A stretch of DNA of 64,000 bases from positions 11,231,890-11,295,889 of the forward strand of contig CM026390.1 of the NCBI GenBank assembly GCA_014843695.1, given 5' to 3'. Below are positions 21,701 to 36,700 of this stretch, piece by piece (the stretch's first letter is position 1; each line of letters begins with the position of its first letter). The stretch comes from Archivesica marissinica (taxonomy: Eukaryota > Mollusca > Bivalvia > Venerida > Vesicomyidae). Under the pieces are notes generated by a model. The model did no database searches. It was not told the origin of the DNA and was given only the letters and a program-made list of their open reading frames with translations. Both the position numbers and the translations under genes were made by a program.

Positions 21701-24700
21701 CCTAACGTTGTACAGTAGAAGTTTTATTGCAATATATATGTCTGAGGCGTTGCTGATTGCCTAACGTTGTACAGTAGAAGTTTTATTACAATATATATAC
21801 CTGAGACATTGCCGATTGCCTAACGTTGTACAGTAGAAGTTTTATTACAATATATATACCTGAGACATTGCCGATTGCCTACTGTTGTACAGTAGAAGTT
21901 TTATTACAATATATATACCTGAGACGTTGCCGATTGCCTAACGTTGTACAGTAGAAGTTTTATTACAATATATATACCTGAGACATTGCCGATTGCCTAC
22001 TGGTGTACAGTAGAAGTTTTATTACAATATATATACCTGAGACGTTGCCGATTGCCTAACGTTGTACAGTAGAAGTTTTATTACAATATATATACCTGAG
22101 ACATTGCCGATTGCCTACTGTTGTACAGTAGAAGTTTTATTACAATATATATACCTGAGACATTGCCGATTGCCTAACGTTGTACAGTAGAAGTTTTATT
22201 GCAATATATATGTCTGAGGCGTTGCTGATTGCCTAACGTTGTACAGTAGAAGTTTTATTACAATATATATACCTGAGACATTGCCGATTGCCTAACGTTG
22301 TACAGTAGAAGTTTTATTGCAATATATATGTCTGAGGCGTTGCTGATTGCCTAACGTTGTACAGTAGAAGTTTTATTACAATATATATGTCTGAGACGTT
22401 GCCGATTGCCTAACGTGTACAGAAAGTTTTTTTTATAATATATATATATACCTGAGACATTGCCGATTGCCTAACGTTGTACAGTAGAAGTTTTATTACA
22501 ATATATATATATACCTGAGACATTGCCGATTGCCTAACGTTGTACAGTAGAAGTTTTATTGCAATATATATGTCTGAGCATTGCGATTGCCTAGTTGTAC
22601 AGTAGAATTTTATTAAATATATATACCTGAGACGTTGCTGATTGCCTAACATTGTACAGTAGAATTTTTATTAAAATATATATATATATATACCTGAGAC
22701 GTTGCTGATTGCCTAACATTGTACAGTAGAATTTTTATTAGAATATATATATTTATACATTTTTTCAATGTGTTCCTCTTCTAGAGGGTCTGCTGCTTTT
22801 GGTTTGTTTCCTTTGCCTAAGCCTTTTAGCTGCTTCTGCCTCATTTTAAGCACTGCCTTAGTTTTGGTAAAGTCCATGTCTCTAATAATCTAATTGTGAC
22901 TTTCGATCCCTTAGCTTTAAGGTGCCTGTCAACGGATGACACAAAACTTTGTAAGGTTGATGGTTCATACTCCCCACTATCCCTTTTCTTCACGGATAGA
23001 AGAAATTCAGAAAGGTATTCATTTAATTGAGCTGGGGGATAAATTCTATACACCTGAATTCCTGTTTGGTGGCTAGGTATGACTGAATTAGGTCAATATC
23101 TCCCTTAGTTTTCCTTTTTGTATTTTTATTTTCTTGATTTTCAAGAAAATCAATAACATCTGAAGATGAAATGTTACAAAATCTTCCTTTAACCTTTTGC
23201 TCCTAGTTGGACGCTTCCTTAATATCCTCAATATTGTTAGATTCCATTTTTTATTTATTTAAATTTTGTTATAGCTATAAATTGTTTAAATATAATTATT
23301 CAATAGCAGACGGTTGAACCGTTGATTTGTTGTTGTTGTTGTCTAAGCATTTAAAGGGGGAGTAATAGTGCAAGAATAGTGTATTGGGAAGGGAGATAAT
23401 AAAAAAGTAGTCCGGCAGTGAGATATGGATTATATCACACTGATGAGATATGGATTATATCTCACTGATAGAACACTGTATTTCATCAATTAGCATAAAA
23501 TAAATATATATATACCTGAGACGTTGCCAATTGCCTAGCGTAAATAAAAATTCTACTGTACAACGTTCGGCAATCGGCACCCTCTCAGGGACTACTGCGC
23601 TTATATATATTTATAGAGAGAGAGAGAGACTATACTGTTGTGCGATATGCAAGATTCTAATAAATGTCCTACATTTTTGAAATTTCTATCTGCCCAAGGT
23701 ACGTAAAGGCACAAGTACCATTTTGTACAGAGAGTAATTATGAATACATTACATACCGTATTATCTAGTTGTATGTTTCAGGATGAAGATGGGAGTATTA
23801 GAAAACAAGGCTGCAAGTGGATTCTCACATCTCATAGTGCAGTTTCATCGCAAGAACTTGTAAGTTTTAACTGTAATATACGTTAGGGGTATTTCTAAAG
23901 TATATTGCCCATTTTGTCTCTCCCCCATCCCCACCCTGCTACCCTTTGCATGTAACTAGTGAAGACAAATTAAGGATATTTGGGCTTAAAATCTCTATGT
24001 GTGAATTTTTTCTTCACATGGAAAAATAATACTATGATTCATGTGCAAAGTTACTGGTGATTTTGTTAAGAAATATCCATAAAGGGAGGAAACTAATAAT
24101 TAAAAATGAAAATATAAGACAATAATCACAATATCTAATCATCCGTTTCCTTACAAATATTGGTGTGCAGCACAGAATGATCGGTAGTCCAGTGGGACTT
24201 TAAACCGAGGTCTTGTGTCAGCGCTTTACACTGTGCACGTAAAATAACCAGAGGAGTCCCTGGAATGGGTCTCTGTTTGTATCATTGCACTATCCTCCAA
24301 AAATCTAAAATGACTAATCTCTTCAGGAGGCGTCGCGTCGCTCATATGGGCAACCGGTAGCGACGATAAATAAACGTAAAACACAAACACACACATTCTC
24401 AGTAAGTGAGATGTTTAGTTTATACAAATTTATTTTAGCTCGATTGCGAAACAAGTTATTTCAACTTATATTAATCACTCTCGAGACCTCATTCCTGATG
24501 GAATTCGTCGCCATGATGGAGAGAGAAGAGGCAACGTGGAATTTAAATGCCTTGCCTAAGGGCACAATCGTAATGGCTCCAGCTGGGCTCAATCTCCAGA
24601 CCGTTCGTATGTGAAGCGAACGCGCATCCACTGCGCTATCACGACTTCCACAAATGAGATGTTAATTGATTCCGCAAAGTGTCCTCTATATACGAAAATA

Positions 24701-27700
24701 TATATGAAAAAACTTCTCTAATTAAGGAAAAGTGATGCAGGTCAGTGAGATTATTTCTCCTCAACAAGCCCTCTAGATCCATCCCTGGTATTCTTTCAAA
24801 TCCTGGTAGGAGTACCGGTATTATAAATGCTGTTTTACCATGTTATGAAGCTAGCTATATAATTTATTTCAAATGTAATATGAATGTTTTTGAGTCGGTG
24901 TATCACACTAGGCTGTCCAAATAGCGCAGTGGTTAGCGCGCTCATTTCTCACCAATGCAACCCGGGTTCGATCCTCGGACCAGGAAGTTGTACAGTGGTC
25001 GCCAAATCGAACAGGTTGTTTTCTCCGGGTACTCCGGTTTCCTCCCACATGAATGACCACATTTACGCTTTCATCCGCACCAACTAGAGTGATTAATATA
25101 AGTTGTAAATCTTGCTTCGCAATTATCACACTAGCAAGGTTCCCCTGTCATTGTTGATGATCAAGACTACTTCATGTACATAGTTGTTGCATGTGTATCT
25201 CAAGAATTTACAGTGAAACCTGTGTTAGCAGTTACCTCTACTAATTTAAGCAACCAACCATTTTATCACTATTTGAGAATGGGTCAGGGTGGGATAAGGT
25301 CGTTTATTTAGTGAAGGAATCGCCTGTTAATAGTTTCCATCGGGGTATGAATTACATTGGGCGTGGTTAAAGTGTGTGGAAGCCGATATGTTCATCGAAG
25401 GAAATACAATAGCAATATGTAAATATGTAATGTTGAGCAGTGTCTGTGATCGTACTATTGAGATAACGGAATCCATATGTTCTGCTTAATTCCCCCTACA
25501 TGTATAACTTTGTCTGTGAGATGGTCCAGTGGTCGACAGATTGGACATGTGGGTATTCTCCGGGTACTCCGGTTTCCTTGCACATGAATTACCACATTTA
25601 CGCTTTCATCCTCGCCAACAAGAGTGATTAATGGAAGTTGTTAAAGTGTGTTTAGCATGATCAGGAGGCGTCGCTCATATGGGCAACTGGTAGTGACGAT
25701 AAATAAACGTAAAACACATTCACACTATGGATGCTTCTACAGCAGAAATTGATGTATATTTCTTTAACAAATTTAATTACTATGTTATCCACTTATTATA
25801 GCAAACTATTCTTATCATGTTTATTCATATTCTCTTAATCTTTCCAGAAAATGTGCACAATTATATAATGTGTTGTTAACAATTGTAATTCTGACTATTG
25901 TGGATCATATTAAGCCTTATCTTCTTTGCCACAGATGTGAAAAGCAATAAAACCTTATGTTTAGGGAACTGCAACCAACAGTGACACTTCCTGTGTTCCC
26001 AATACACTGGTTACATGAATTATATCATTCATAATAAGTAATATTTTAATATTGTATGAGCAAGGACAGACAACATTATACTTTATAACGTGTGCCTCCC
26101 TATCTATTCAGTGCAAGAAACTGTTCCATGCATACATGTAGAATGTGACCCCCATGCATACATGTAGAATGTGACCCCCATGTATACATGTAGAATGTGA
26201 CCCCCATGCACCCCATGCATACATGTAGAATGTGACCCCCATGCATACATGTAGAATGTGACCCCCATGTATACATGTAGAATGTGACCCCCATGCACCC
26301 CATGCATACATGTAGAATGTGACCCCCATGCACCCCATGCATACATGTAGAATGTGACCCCCATGCATACATGTAGAATGTGACCCCCATGCATACATGT
26401 AGAATGTGACCCCCATGCATACATGTAGAATGTGACCCCCATGCATACATGTAGAATGTGACTCCCATGCACCCCATGCATACATGTAGAATGTGACCCC
26501 CATGCATACATGTAGAATGTGACCCCCATGCATACATGTAGAATGTGACCCCCATGTATACATGTAGAATGTGACCCCCATGCACCCCATGCATACATGT
26601 AGAATGTGACCCCCATGCATACATGTAGAATGTGACCCCCATGCATACATGTAGAATGTGACCCCCATGTATACATGTAGAATGTGACCCCCATGCACCC
26701 CATGCATACATGTAGAATGTGACCCCCATGCACCCCATGTATACATGTAGAATGTGACCCCCATGCATACATGTAGAATGTGACCCCCATGCACCCCATG
26801 CATACATGTAGAATGTGACCCCCATGCATACATGTAGAATGTGACCCCCATAATGTACATTATCTGATTGAGGGTAGGTCACTTTTCCATGCCATAGAAT
26901 AATGACCCCCCCCCCCCTATATGTAGATTATCCGAGTGAAGGCAGGTCAAACTTACATGCCATAGAATAATGCCCCCGTATAATTATGTAAACTATATGA
27001 GTGAGGGGGGGGGGTCACTTTTCAATGCCATAGAATAATGACCCCTCTGTATGTAAATTATGAGTGAGGGGGTCACTTTTCCATGCCATAGAATAATAAC
27101 CTACCTGTATGTAAACTATATGAGTGAGTGGGTCACTTTTCCATGCCATAAAATAATGACCCCCCTATGTTTACACAGTATGAGTGATGACGGGTCACTT
27201 GTCCATGCCATAGAATAATGACCTACCTGTGTGTAAACTATACGAGTGAGGGAGTCACCATTCCATGCCATAGAATAATGACCTACCTGTGTGTAAACTA
27301 TATGAGTGAGGGAGTCACCATTCCATGCCATAGAATAATGACCTACCTGTGTGTAAACTATACGAGTGAGGGAGTCACCATTCCATGCCATAGAATAATG
27401 ACCTACCTGTGTGTAAACTATACGAGTGAGGGAGTCACGATTCCATGCCATAGAATAATGACCTACCTGTGTGTAAACTATACGAGTGAGGGAGTCACCA
27501 TTCCATGCCATAGAATAATGACCTACCTGTGTGTAAACTATACGAGTGAGGGAGTCACCATTCCATGCCATAGAATAATGACCTACCTGTGTGTAAACTA
27601 TACGAGTGAGGGAGTCACCATTCCATGCCATAGAATAATGACCTACCTGTGTGTAAACTATATGAGTGAGGGAGTCACCATTCCATGCCATAGAATAATG

Positions 27701-30700
27701 ACCTACCTGTGTGTAAACTATACGAGTGAGGGAGTCACCATTCCATGCCATAGAATAATGACCCCTGTGTGTAAACTATACGAGTGAGGGAGTCACCATT
27801 CCATGCCATAGAATAATGACCTACCTGTGTGTAAACTATATGAGTGAGGGAGTCACCATTCCATGCCATAGAATAATGACCTACCTGTGTGTAAACTATA
27901 CGAGTGAGGGAGTCACCATTCCATGCCATAGAATAATGACCTACCTGTGTGTAAACTATACGAGTGAGGGAGTCACCATTCCATGCGATAGAATAATGAC
28001 CTACCTGTGTGTAAACTATACGAGTGAGGGAGTCACCATTCCATGCTATAGAATAATGACCTACCTGTGTGTAAACTATACGAGTGAGGGGGGTAAATTA
28101 GCAATCGTAAACTATATTTACCATTTATTAACCTTTATTTGTCCCTTATAAATGAAGGGTACACTTTCTAAAAAACCTTTGTTTTGGGAATATAACCCAA
28201 CATGCATCCTTCGCCTGCATACATACATTGGTATATTTATTTTGCAGAAAGACAAGCTGACTTCTGTTCAAGGCAATGCTGTTTTTAAGTTTGAACCATT
28301 CGTGATGCATACACAGTGTAGAACCGTGGAAGATGCTCAGCGGATGGTAAATACAATAAGATACGAACATATCATCTATATTCCCACTTGGAATTATTGT
28401 AATATAATAGAAAAATGAATCTTGTTAACAAATTACCGTCGATACTTGCCTTTAAGACGACCTCCTTACTATGGTCATGAAATCTGTTTGTTTTTGCATG
28501 AACTCGCATATCAGACTGGTTGATAAAATGGACATGAGCCACGAGTTCTAGTTTATAACGATCTTCCTACCCGAAGGCACTCGTCTGTTGAGGGTTATAT
28601 AAAAAACAATTTAAACCCACAAACAAATTGTTAAAAGGCAAAAGGGCGGGGCTAAAATGGGGCAGGTATGGGAGCCCTGTCATTCTGCTCTAGAAAATTT
28701 GAGTGTTTTACGGTTATTTATCGTTACCACCGGTTGCCCATATGAGCGATGCCTCCTGAATAGATTAATCATTTTAGATTTTTGGAGGATAGTGCAATGA
28801 TACAGACAGAGGCCCATTCCAGAATCTCCTCTGGTTCTTTTACGTGCACGATGTAAAGCACCGATACGAGACCTCGGTTTAAAGTCCCAACTGAAAGACT
28901 GTTAATTTTATTAGGGTCAGACGGTGGATCAAATCTGGGATCCCTGGATTACCAGTCCAGCGTGTTACCACTGGACTTACAGATCCATATGTGCTCTAGA
29001 ATAATTACATACACTCATTGGGAAGCGATTTTGTTATGCATGTCAAATTTGCAATATTAAAAGTAATATTTCTTGTATTTATTTTCTAGCTGAGCTGTGC
29101 AGTCGGCTCTGGATACAGAAACTCTGGTATCAGTGTTGGTAACAAAGGCAAGTTTATCACAGTAAGTACTTGTCCCTACTTACATAGAAGACGAATTTAG
29201 TACACATGTCTAGAGTTGATTGTTAAAAATGTCTGAGTGAAATGTCTGTGGTTTTCTCACTACAACAGACGGACTTCTTGGATATAATCAGAAACATGTT
29301 GATTGGTAACAGCGGAAACTCAACTGGTGGATGTATAACATTAACTATTTGCAATGTTGTGATGAAAATAACAGTCAAATATGCCATACAATGGAATTCT
29401 AATGAAACACCATTACAAATGTTTTAGTTACAAATAATTAAAAACATTGAATTGTCGTCTGCAGCAATTATTTGAAGTATTTATAGTAGGGATGGCAACG
29501 AATAGCGATTTAACTATCCGAATATTCGGTCAGTAAGGTATTCGAATATTCGTTATTGTTGTATTAAAAACTCAAAATCACTCAAACTCTTATAAGAAAT
29601 GCCAAATTAAGCTACTTTTATATTACTAAACATCATCTTCTTCCTGTAAGGCCATGCAAATATGACGACGATTCATTCAGTTATTATTATCGGCCACTGT
29701 ACATTTATGGGCGTTTTCACAAATGAAGCTGATGTCACTTGAACTGCTTTCCGTTGAAGTGTGTTTGTTTTTCAAATGATTATTCAGATTGACCTTGTAC
29801 CCGAATCTGTTAAATCCAATTTGCACCTAGCAGTTTTTCTTATTCCCTGCACGATTGTAGTCTCTTTCCAAACGTAATGACTGAGTGGGCGGCATGTTTT
29901 TGAGGACAACATCATAAAGATCGTATTTTATATAGTACTTTTGGGTAATATTGAGCAGTTAATTATAAATTTAAGAAACACAGGGTGGATGTTGCAGCTT
30001 GTCTGTAATATTTCAAAGGAATTTTCTTGTCTAAACAGTTTTGACATCATAATTAAACACCTTAGCACCTACTGTAATTATCAAATTACATGGCAGAGTG
30101 TCAATTAACACTTGCCATGGATGCGACCACAACATTGTTTATTCAAACATCCTGGGGCAATTTCTTTTGTATTGGAAGATTTAATGATGGCTTCAAATTG
30201 TAAAAGAAAGCAACGTATCAGATTTATGACAGTTTATATCAGTATTTCCCGAATATTCAAATACTGGAATAGTATTCGGATATTCGGACGTTTCAGCGAA
30301 TATTCGAATAGTCGAATGTTCGTTGCCATCCCTAATTTATAGCCTTTATTTTACCCAGCATGCAAATAGATAAACAAGATGGCTTTAGTTATAGTTTTGG
30401 GGTCTATTTCGCAAGCTTTAACATTTATTTCAATGAATGATAGGTCCTCATTCTTTCTGGAGTAAATTATTTGTAAAAAATTAATTCTGTTTAGGTACAA
30501 AATGTTCCAAGAGTAACGTTAGTTTGAACAATTGGTTTTATTCAATATGTCCATATACCTTGTCATTTATAATTTGCAATGTGTCTACAAGATTGAGAAT
30601 AAAGTATAGAACAGTTATCTATATCCCCCTCCACATGAATAACTTCAATACGTGTTGTTGAATGTTTGGAATTGCAATCATTGTGTGCTTGTTTATGTTA

Positions 30701-33700
30701 CAGGCTATAAGAAGTACACATTCCATGGAAGTTCCCTTGTCTCGTAGCGGCAAGTTACTAGTTTCTGACGAGGTTCGATTGTTCTCTTTTTAATGGAATA
30801 TCTATTATTATTACCTAATGCTCTATATAACTTGTAATTCGTTATTTTTGCCTGTTTCATTGCATTTTGTATCCTTCGCTCAGGTCTGGGCAACAGTTCG
30901 AACTGTTGACCGGGCAATAGTTTGAACTGTTTCATACTAGACTTTTGAACCAATCATACGCTGAGTATGCTTTCACTGTGCGCAGTAGGATGCGCAATAG
31001 GGTGTTATGGAAGTCAAAGTAAAAAATACGTCCCGAATACATTTTAGCTCTGACTGCGCCTGAAGTCATCGATATACATTATGTGAAGCCCTCCTTTCCG
31101 TTCATTAATTCCTTTCCGTATTGTATTGCATACTTACCGGCGTACCGGCTTTTAGACCAAAACCAAGCGTTTACAAATGATGATTGATTAGTCATCAGCT
31201 GACAAACTGGGAAAAACAGAAATTTATCTTGAATTATGGCCCAGGCTAGGTTTGAAGACATGACTGGGGATGTTTTTTGAGTTAGTCAAATATTATAGAA
31301 TATAAGGTATGTACAACAGTTATATAGAGCATTAGCCTTAGGTAATAAAACAGTTATTTCATGGGTGTTTGGGAAACAGTCAAAACTATTGTCCCTCGGT
31401 ATCAGGGAAGACATTTCGGCCTCGGGCAACAGTTCGAAAGTATTCCCTGATACCTCGGGACAATAGTTTTGACTGTTCCCCAAACACACATGAAATAACT
31501 GTATACTGCCTCATATGTTCTAGATATGCATTTTTACCTATTATTTGTAAGAGAAAAGAAATGTATATCACATGACATGAGTAATTGTTATTGAGATAGA
31601 CGTACATGTATAATACAAGAACATGCACTATAGATCTCTGATACAAGTACATATACTGTAGATCTCTGATACAAGTACATATACTGTAGATCTCTGATAC
31701 AAGTACATATACTGTAGATCTCTGATACAAGTACATATACTGTAGATCTCTGATACAAGTTCATGCACTGTAGATCTCTGATACAAGTACATATACTGTA
31801 GATCTCTGATACAAGTTCATGCACTGTAGATCTCTGATACAAGTACATATACTGTAGATCTCTGATACAAGTACATATACTGTAGATCTCTGATACAAGT
31901 ACATATACTGTAGATCTCTGATACAAGTTCATGCACTGTAGATCTCTGATACAAGTTCATGCACTGTAGATCTCTGATACAAGTACATATACTGTAGATC
32001 TCTGATACAAGTTCATGCACTGTAGATCTCTGATACAAGTTCATGCACTGTAGATCTCTGATACAAGTACATATACTGTAGATCTCTGATACAAGTACAT
32101 GCATGGTAGATCTCTGATACAAGTACATATACTGTAGATCTCTGATACAAGTACATGCATGGTAGATCTCTGATACAAGTACATATACTGTAGATCTCTG
32201 ATACAAGTACATGCATGGTGGATCTCTGATACAAGTACATGCAAAGTAGATCTCTGATACAAGTACATACATGGTAGATCTCTGATACAAGTACATTCAT
32301 GGTAGATCTCTGATACAAGTACATACATGGTAGATCTCTGATACAAGTACATGCATGGTATATCTCTGATACAAGTATATGCACTGTAGATCTCTGATAC
32401 AAGTTCATGCACTGTAGATCTCTGATACAAGTTCATGCACTGTAGATCTCTGATACAAGTTCATACACTGTAGATCTCTGATACAAGTACATATACTGTA
32501 GATCTCTGATACAAGTTCATGCACTGTAGATCTCTGATACAAGTACATATACTGTAGATCTCTGATACAAGTACATAGATGGTAGATCTCTGATACAAGT
32601 ACATGCATGGTAGATCTCTGATACAAGTACATACATGGTAGATCTCTGATACAAGAACATGCATGGTAGATCTCTGATACAAGTACATATACTGTAGATC
32701 TCTGATACAAGTACATATACTGTAGATCTCTGATACAAGTACATATACTGTAGATCTCTGATACAAGTACATATACTGTATATCTCTGATACAAGTACAT
32801 ATACTGTAGATCTCTGATACAAGTACATATACTGTAGATCTCTGATACAAGTTCATGCACTGTAGATCTCTGATACAAGTTCATGCACTGTAGATCTCTG
32901 ATACAAGTTCATGCACTGTAGATCTCTGATACAAGTTCATACACTGTAGATCTCTGATACAAGTACATATACTGTAGATCTCTGATACAAGTTCATGCAC
33001 TGTAGATCTCTGATACAAGTACATATACTGTAGATCTCTGATACAAGTACATATACTGTAGATCTCTGATACAAGTACATATACTGTAGATCTCTGATAC
33101 AAGTACATATACTGTAGATCTCTGATACAAGTTCATGCACTGTAGTTCTCTGATACAAGTACATATACTGTAGATCTCTGATACAAGTTCATGCACTGTA
33201 GATCTCTGATACAAGTACATATACTGTAGATCTCTGATACAAGTACATATACTGTAGATCTCTGATACAAGTTCATGCACTGTAGATCTCTGATACAAGT
33301 ACATATACTGTAGATCTCTGATACAAGTACATATACTGTAGATCTCTGATACAAGTACATATACTGTAGATCTCTGATACAAGTTCATGCACTGTAGATC
33401 TCTGATACAAGTACATATACTGTAGATCTCTGATACAAGTTCATGCACTGTAGATCTCTGATACAAGTACATATACTGTAGATCTCTGATACAAGTTCAT
33501 GCACTGTAGATCTCTGATACAAGTTCATGCACTGTAGATCTCTGATACAAGTACATATACTGTAGATCTCTGATACAAGTTCATGCACTGTAGATCTCTG
33601 ATACAAGTTCATGCACTGTAGATCTCTGATACAAGTTCATGCACTGTAGATCTCTGATACAAGTACATATACTGTAGATCTCTGATACAAGTACATATAC

Positions 33701-36700
33701 TGTAGATCTCTGATACAAGTACATGCATGGTAGATCTCTGATACAAGTACATATACTGTAGATCTCTGATACAAGTACATGCATGGTAGATCTCTGATAC
33801 AAGTACATATACTGTAGATCTCTGATACAAGTACATGCATGGTGGATCTCTGATACAAGTACATGCAAAGTAGCTCTGATACAAGTACATACATGGTAGA
33901 TCTCTGATACAAGTACATTCATGGTAGATCTCTGATACAAGTACATACATGGTAGATCTCTGATACAAGTACATGCATGGTATATCTCTGATACAAGTAT
34001 ATGCATGGTAGATCTCTGATACAAGTACATAGATGGTAGATCTCTGATACAAGTACATGCATGGTATATCTCTGATACAAGTACATATACTGTAGATCTC
34101 TGATACAAGTACATATACTGTAGATCTCTGATACAAGTACATATACTGTAGATCTCTGATACAAGTACATATACTGTAGATCTCTGATACAAGTACATAT
34201 ACTGTAGATCTCTGATACAAGTACATATACTGTAGATCTCTGATACAAGTTCATGCACTGTAGATCTCTGATACAAGTTCATGCACTGTAGATCTCTGAT
34301 ACAAGTTCATGCACTGTAGATCTCTGATACAAGTTCATACACTGTAGATCTCTGATACAAGTACATATACTGTAGATCTCTGATACAAGTTCATGCACTG
34401 TAGATCTCTGATACAAGTACATATACTGTAGATCTCTGATACAAGTACATATACTGTAGATCTCTGATACAAGTACATATACTGTAGATCTCTGATACAA
34501 GTACATATACTGTAGATCTCTGATACAAGTTCATGAACTGTAGTTCTCTGATACAAGTACATATACTGTAGATCTCTGATACAAGTTCATGCACTGTATA
34601 TCTCTGATACAAGTACATATACTGTAGATCTCTGATACAAGTACATATACTGTAGATCTCTGATACAAGTTCATGCACTGTAGATCTCTGATACAAGTAC
34701 ATATACTGTAGATCTCTGATACAAGTACATATACTGTAGATCTCTGATACAAGTACATATACTGTTGATCTCTGATACAAGTACATATACTGTAGATCTC
34801 TGATACAAGTACATATACTGTAGATCTCTGATACAAGTTCATGCACTGTAGATCTCTGATACAAGTTCATGCACTGTAGATCTCTGATACAAGTTCATGC
34901 ACTGTATATCTCTGATACAAGTTCATACACTGTAGATCTCTGATACAAATACATATACTGTAGATCTCTGATACAAGTTCATGCACTGTAGATCTCTGAT
35001 ACAAGTACATATACTGTAGATCTCTGATACAAGTACATATACTGTAGATCTCTGATACAAGTACATATACTGTAGATCTCTGATACAAGTACATATACTG
35101 TAGATCTCTGATACAAGTTCATGCACTGTAGATCTCTGATACAAGTACATATACTGTAGATCTCTGATACAAGTTCATGCACTGTAGATCTCTGATACAA
35201 GTACATATACTGTAGATCTCTGATACAAGTACATATACTGTAGATCTCTGATACAAGTACATATACTGTAGATCTCTGATACAAGTTCATGCACTGTAGA
35301 TCTCTGATACAAGTACATATACTGTAGATCTCTGATACAAGTACATATACTGTAGATCTCTGATACAATTTCATGCACTGTAGATCTCTGATACAAGTAC
35401 ATATACTGTAGATCTCTGATACAAGTTCATGCACTGTAGATCTCTGATACAAGTACATATACTGTAGATCTCTGATACAAGTACATATACTGTAGATCTC
35501 TGATACAAGTACATATACTGTAGATCTCTGATACAAGTTCATGCACTGTAGATCTCTGATACAAGTTCATGCACTGTAGATCTCTGATACAAGTACATAT
35601 ACTGTAGATCTCTGATACAAGTTCATGCACTGTAGATCTCTGATACAAGTTCATGCACTGTAGATCTCTGATACAAGTTCATGCACTGTAGATCTCTGAT
35701 ACAAGTACATATACTGTAGATCTCTGATACAAGTACATGCATGGTAGATCTCTGATACAAGTACATATACTGTAGATCTCTGATACAAGTACATGCACTG
35801 TAGATCTCTGATACAAGTTCATGCACTGTAGATCTCTGATACAAGTTCATGCACTGTAGATCTCTGATACAAGTACATATACTGTAGATCTCTGATACAA
35901 GTACATGCATGGTAGATCTCTGATACAAGTACATATACTGTAGATCTCTGATACAAGTACATGCATGGTAGATCTCTGATACAAGTACATATACTGTAGA
36001 TCTCTGATACAAGTACATGCATGGTGGATCTCTGATACAAGTACATGCAAAGTAGATCTCTGATACAAGTACATACATGGTAGATCTCTGATACAAGTAC
36101 ATTCATGGTAGATCTCTGATACAAGTACATACATGGTAGATCTCTGATACAAGTACATGCATGGTATATCTCTGATACAAGTATATGCATGGTAGATCTC
36201 TGATACAAGTACATACATGGTAGATCTCTGATACAAGTACATAGATGGTAGATCTCTGATACAAGTACATGCATGGTAGATCTCTGATACAAGTACATAC
36301 ATGGTAGATCTCTGATACAAGAACATGCATGGTAGATCTCTGATACAAGTACATATACTGTAGATCTCTGATACAAGTACATATACTGTATATCTCTGAT
36401 ACAAGTACATATACTGTAGATCTCTGATACAAGTACATATACTGTAGATCTCTGATACAAGTACATATACTGTAGATCTCTGATACAAGTACATATACTG
36501 TAGATCTCTGATACAAGTTCATGCACTGTAGATCTCTGATACAAGTTCATGCACTGTAGATCTCTGATACAAGTTCATGCACTGTAGATCTCTGATACAA
36601 GTTCATACACTGTAGATCTCTGATACAAGTACATATACTGTAGATCTCTGATACAAGTTCATGCACTGTAGATCTCTGATACAAGTACATATACTGTAGA

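Larger units (their letters stand above)
25658..28095 (+). mobile_element. Composite minisatellite-bearing repeat, copy 2 (TYW3 intron 2)
   Basis: It begins inside a SINE-A tail (GATCAGGAGGCGTCGCTC), follows copy 1 (9873-11110) closely to ACTGTTCCATGCATACATGT, and then carries the same two arrays greatly expanded: about 27 units of 26 bp against 3, and about 20 units of 60 bp against 11. The 60-bp units here are almost uniform, so the expansion looks recent. The right end falls in AGTGAGGGGGGTAAATTAGC. Confidence 0.7.

Noticed and set aside
26100..26882. Three overlapping 240-260-codon frames in the 26-bp array
   Set aside because: All three frames of one strand are open at once, which shows absence of stops in the unit and not coding constraint.
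27116..28151. Long frames on both strands of the 60-bp array
   Set aside because: Both strands are open over the same repeat with a period divisible by three; the diverged units of copy 1 break the frame.
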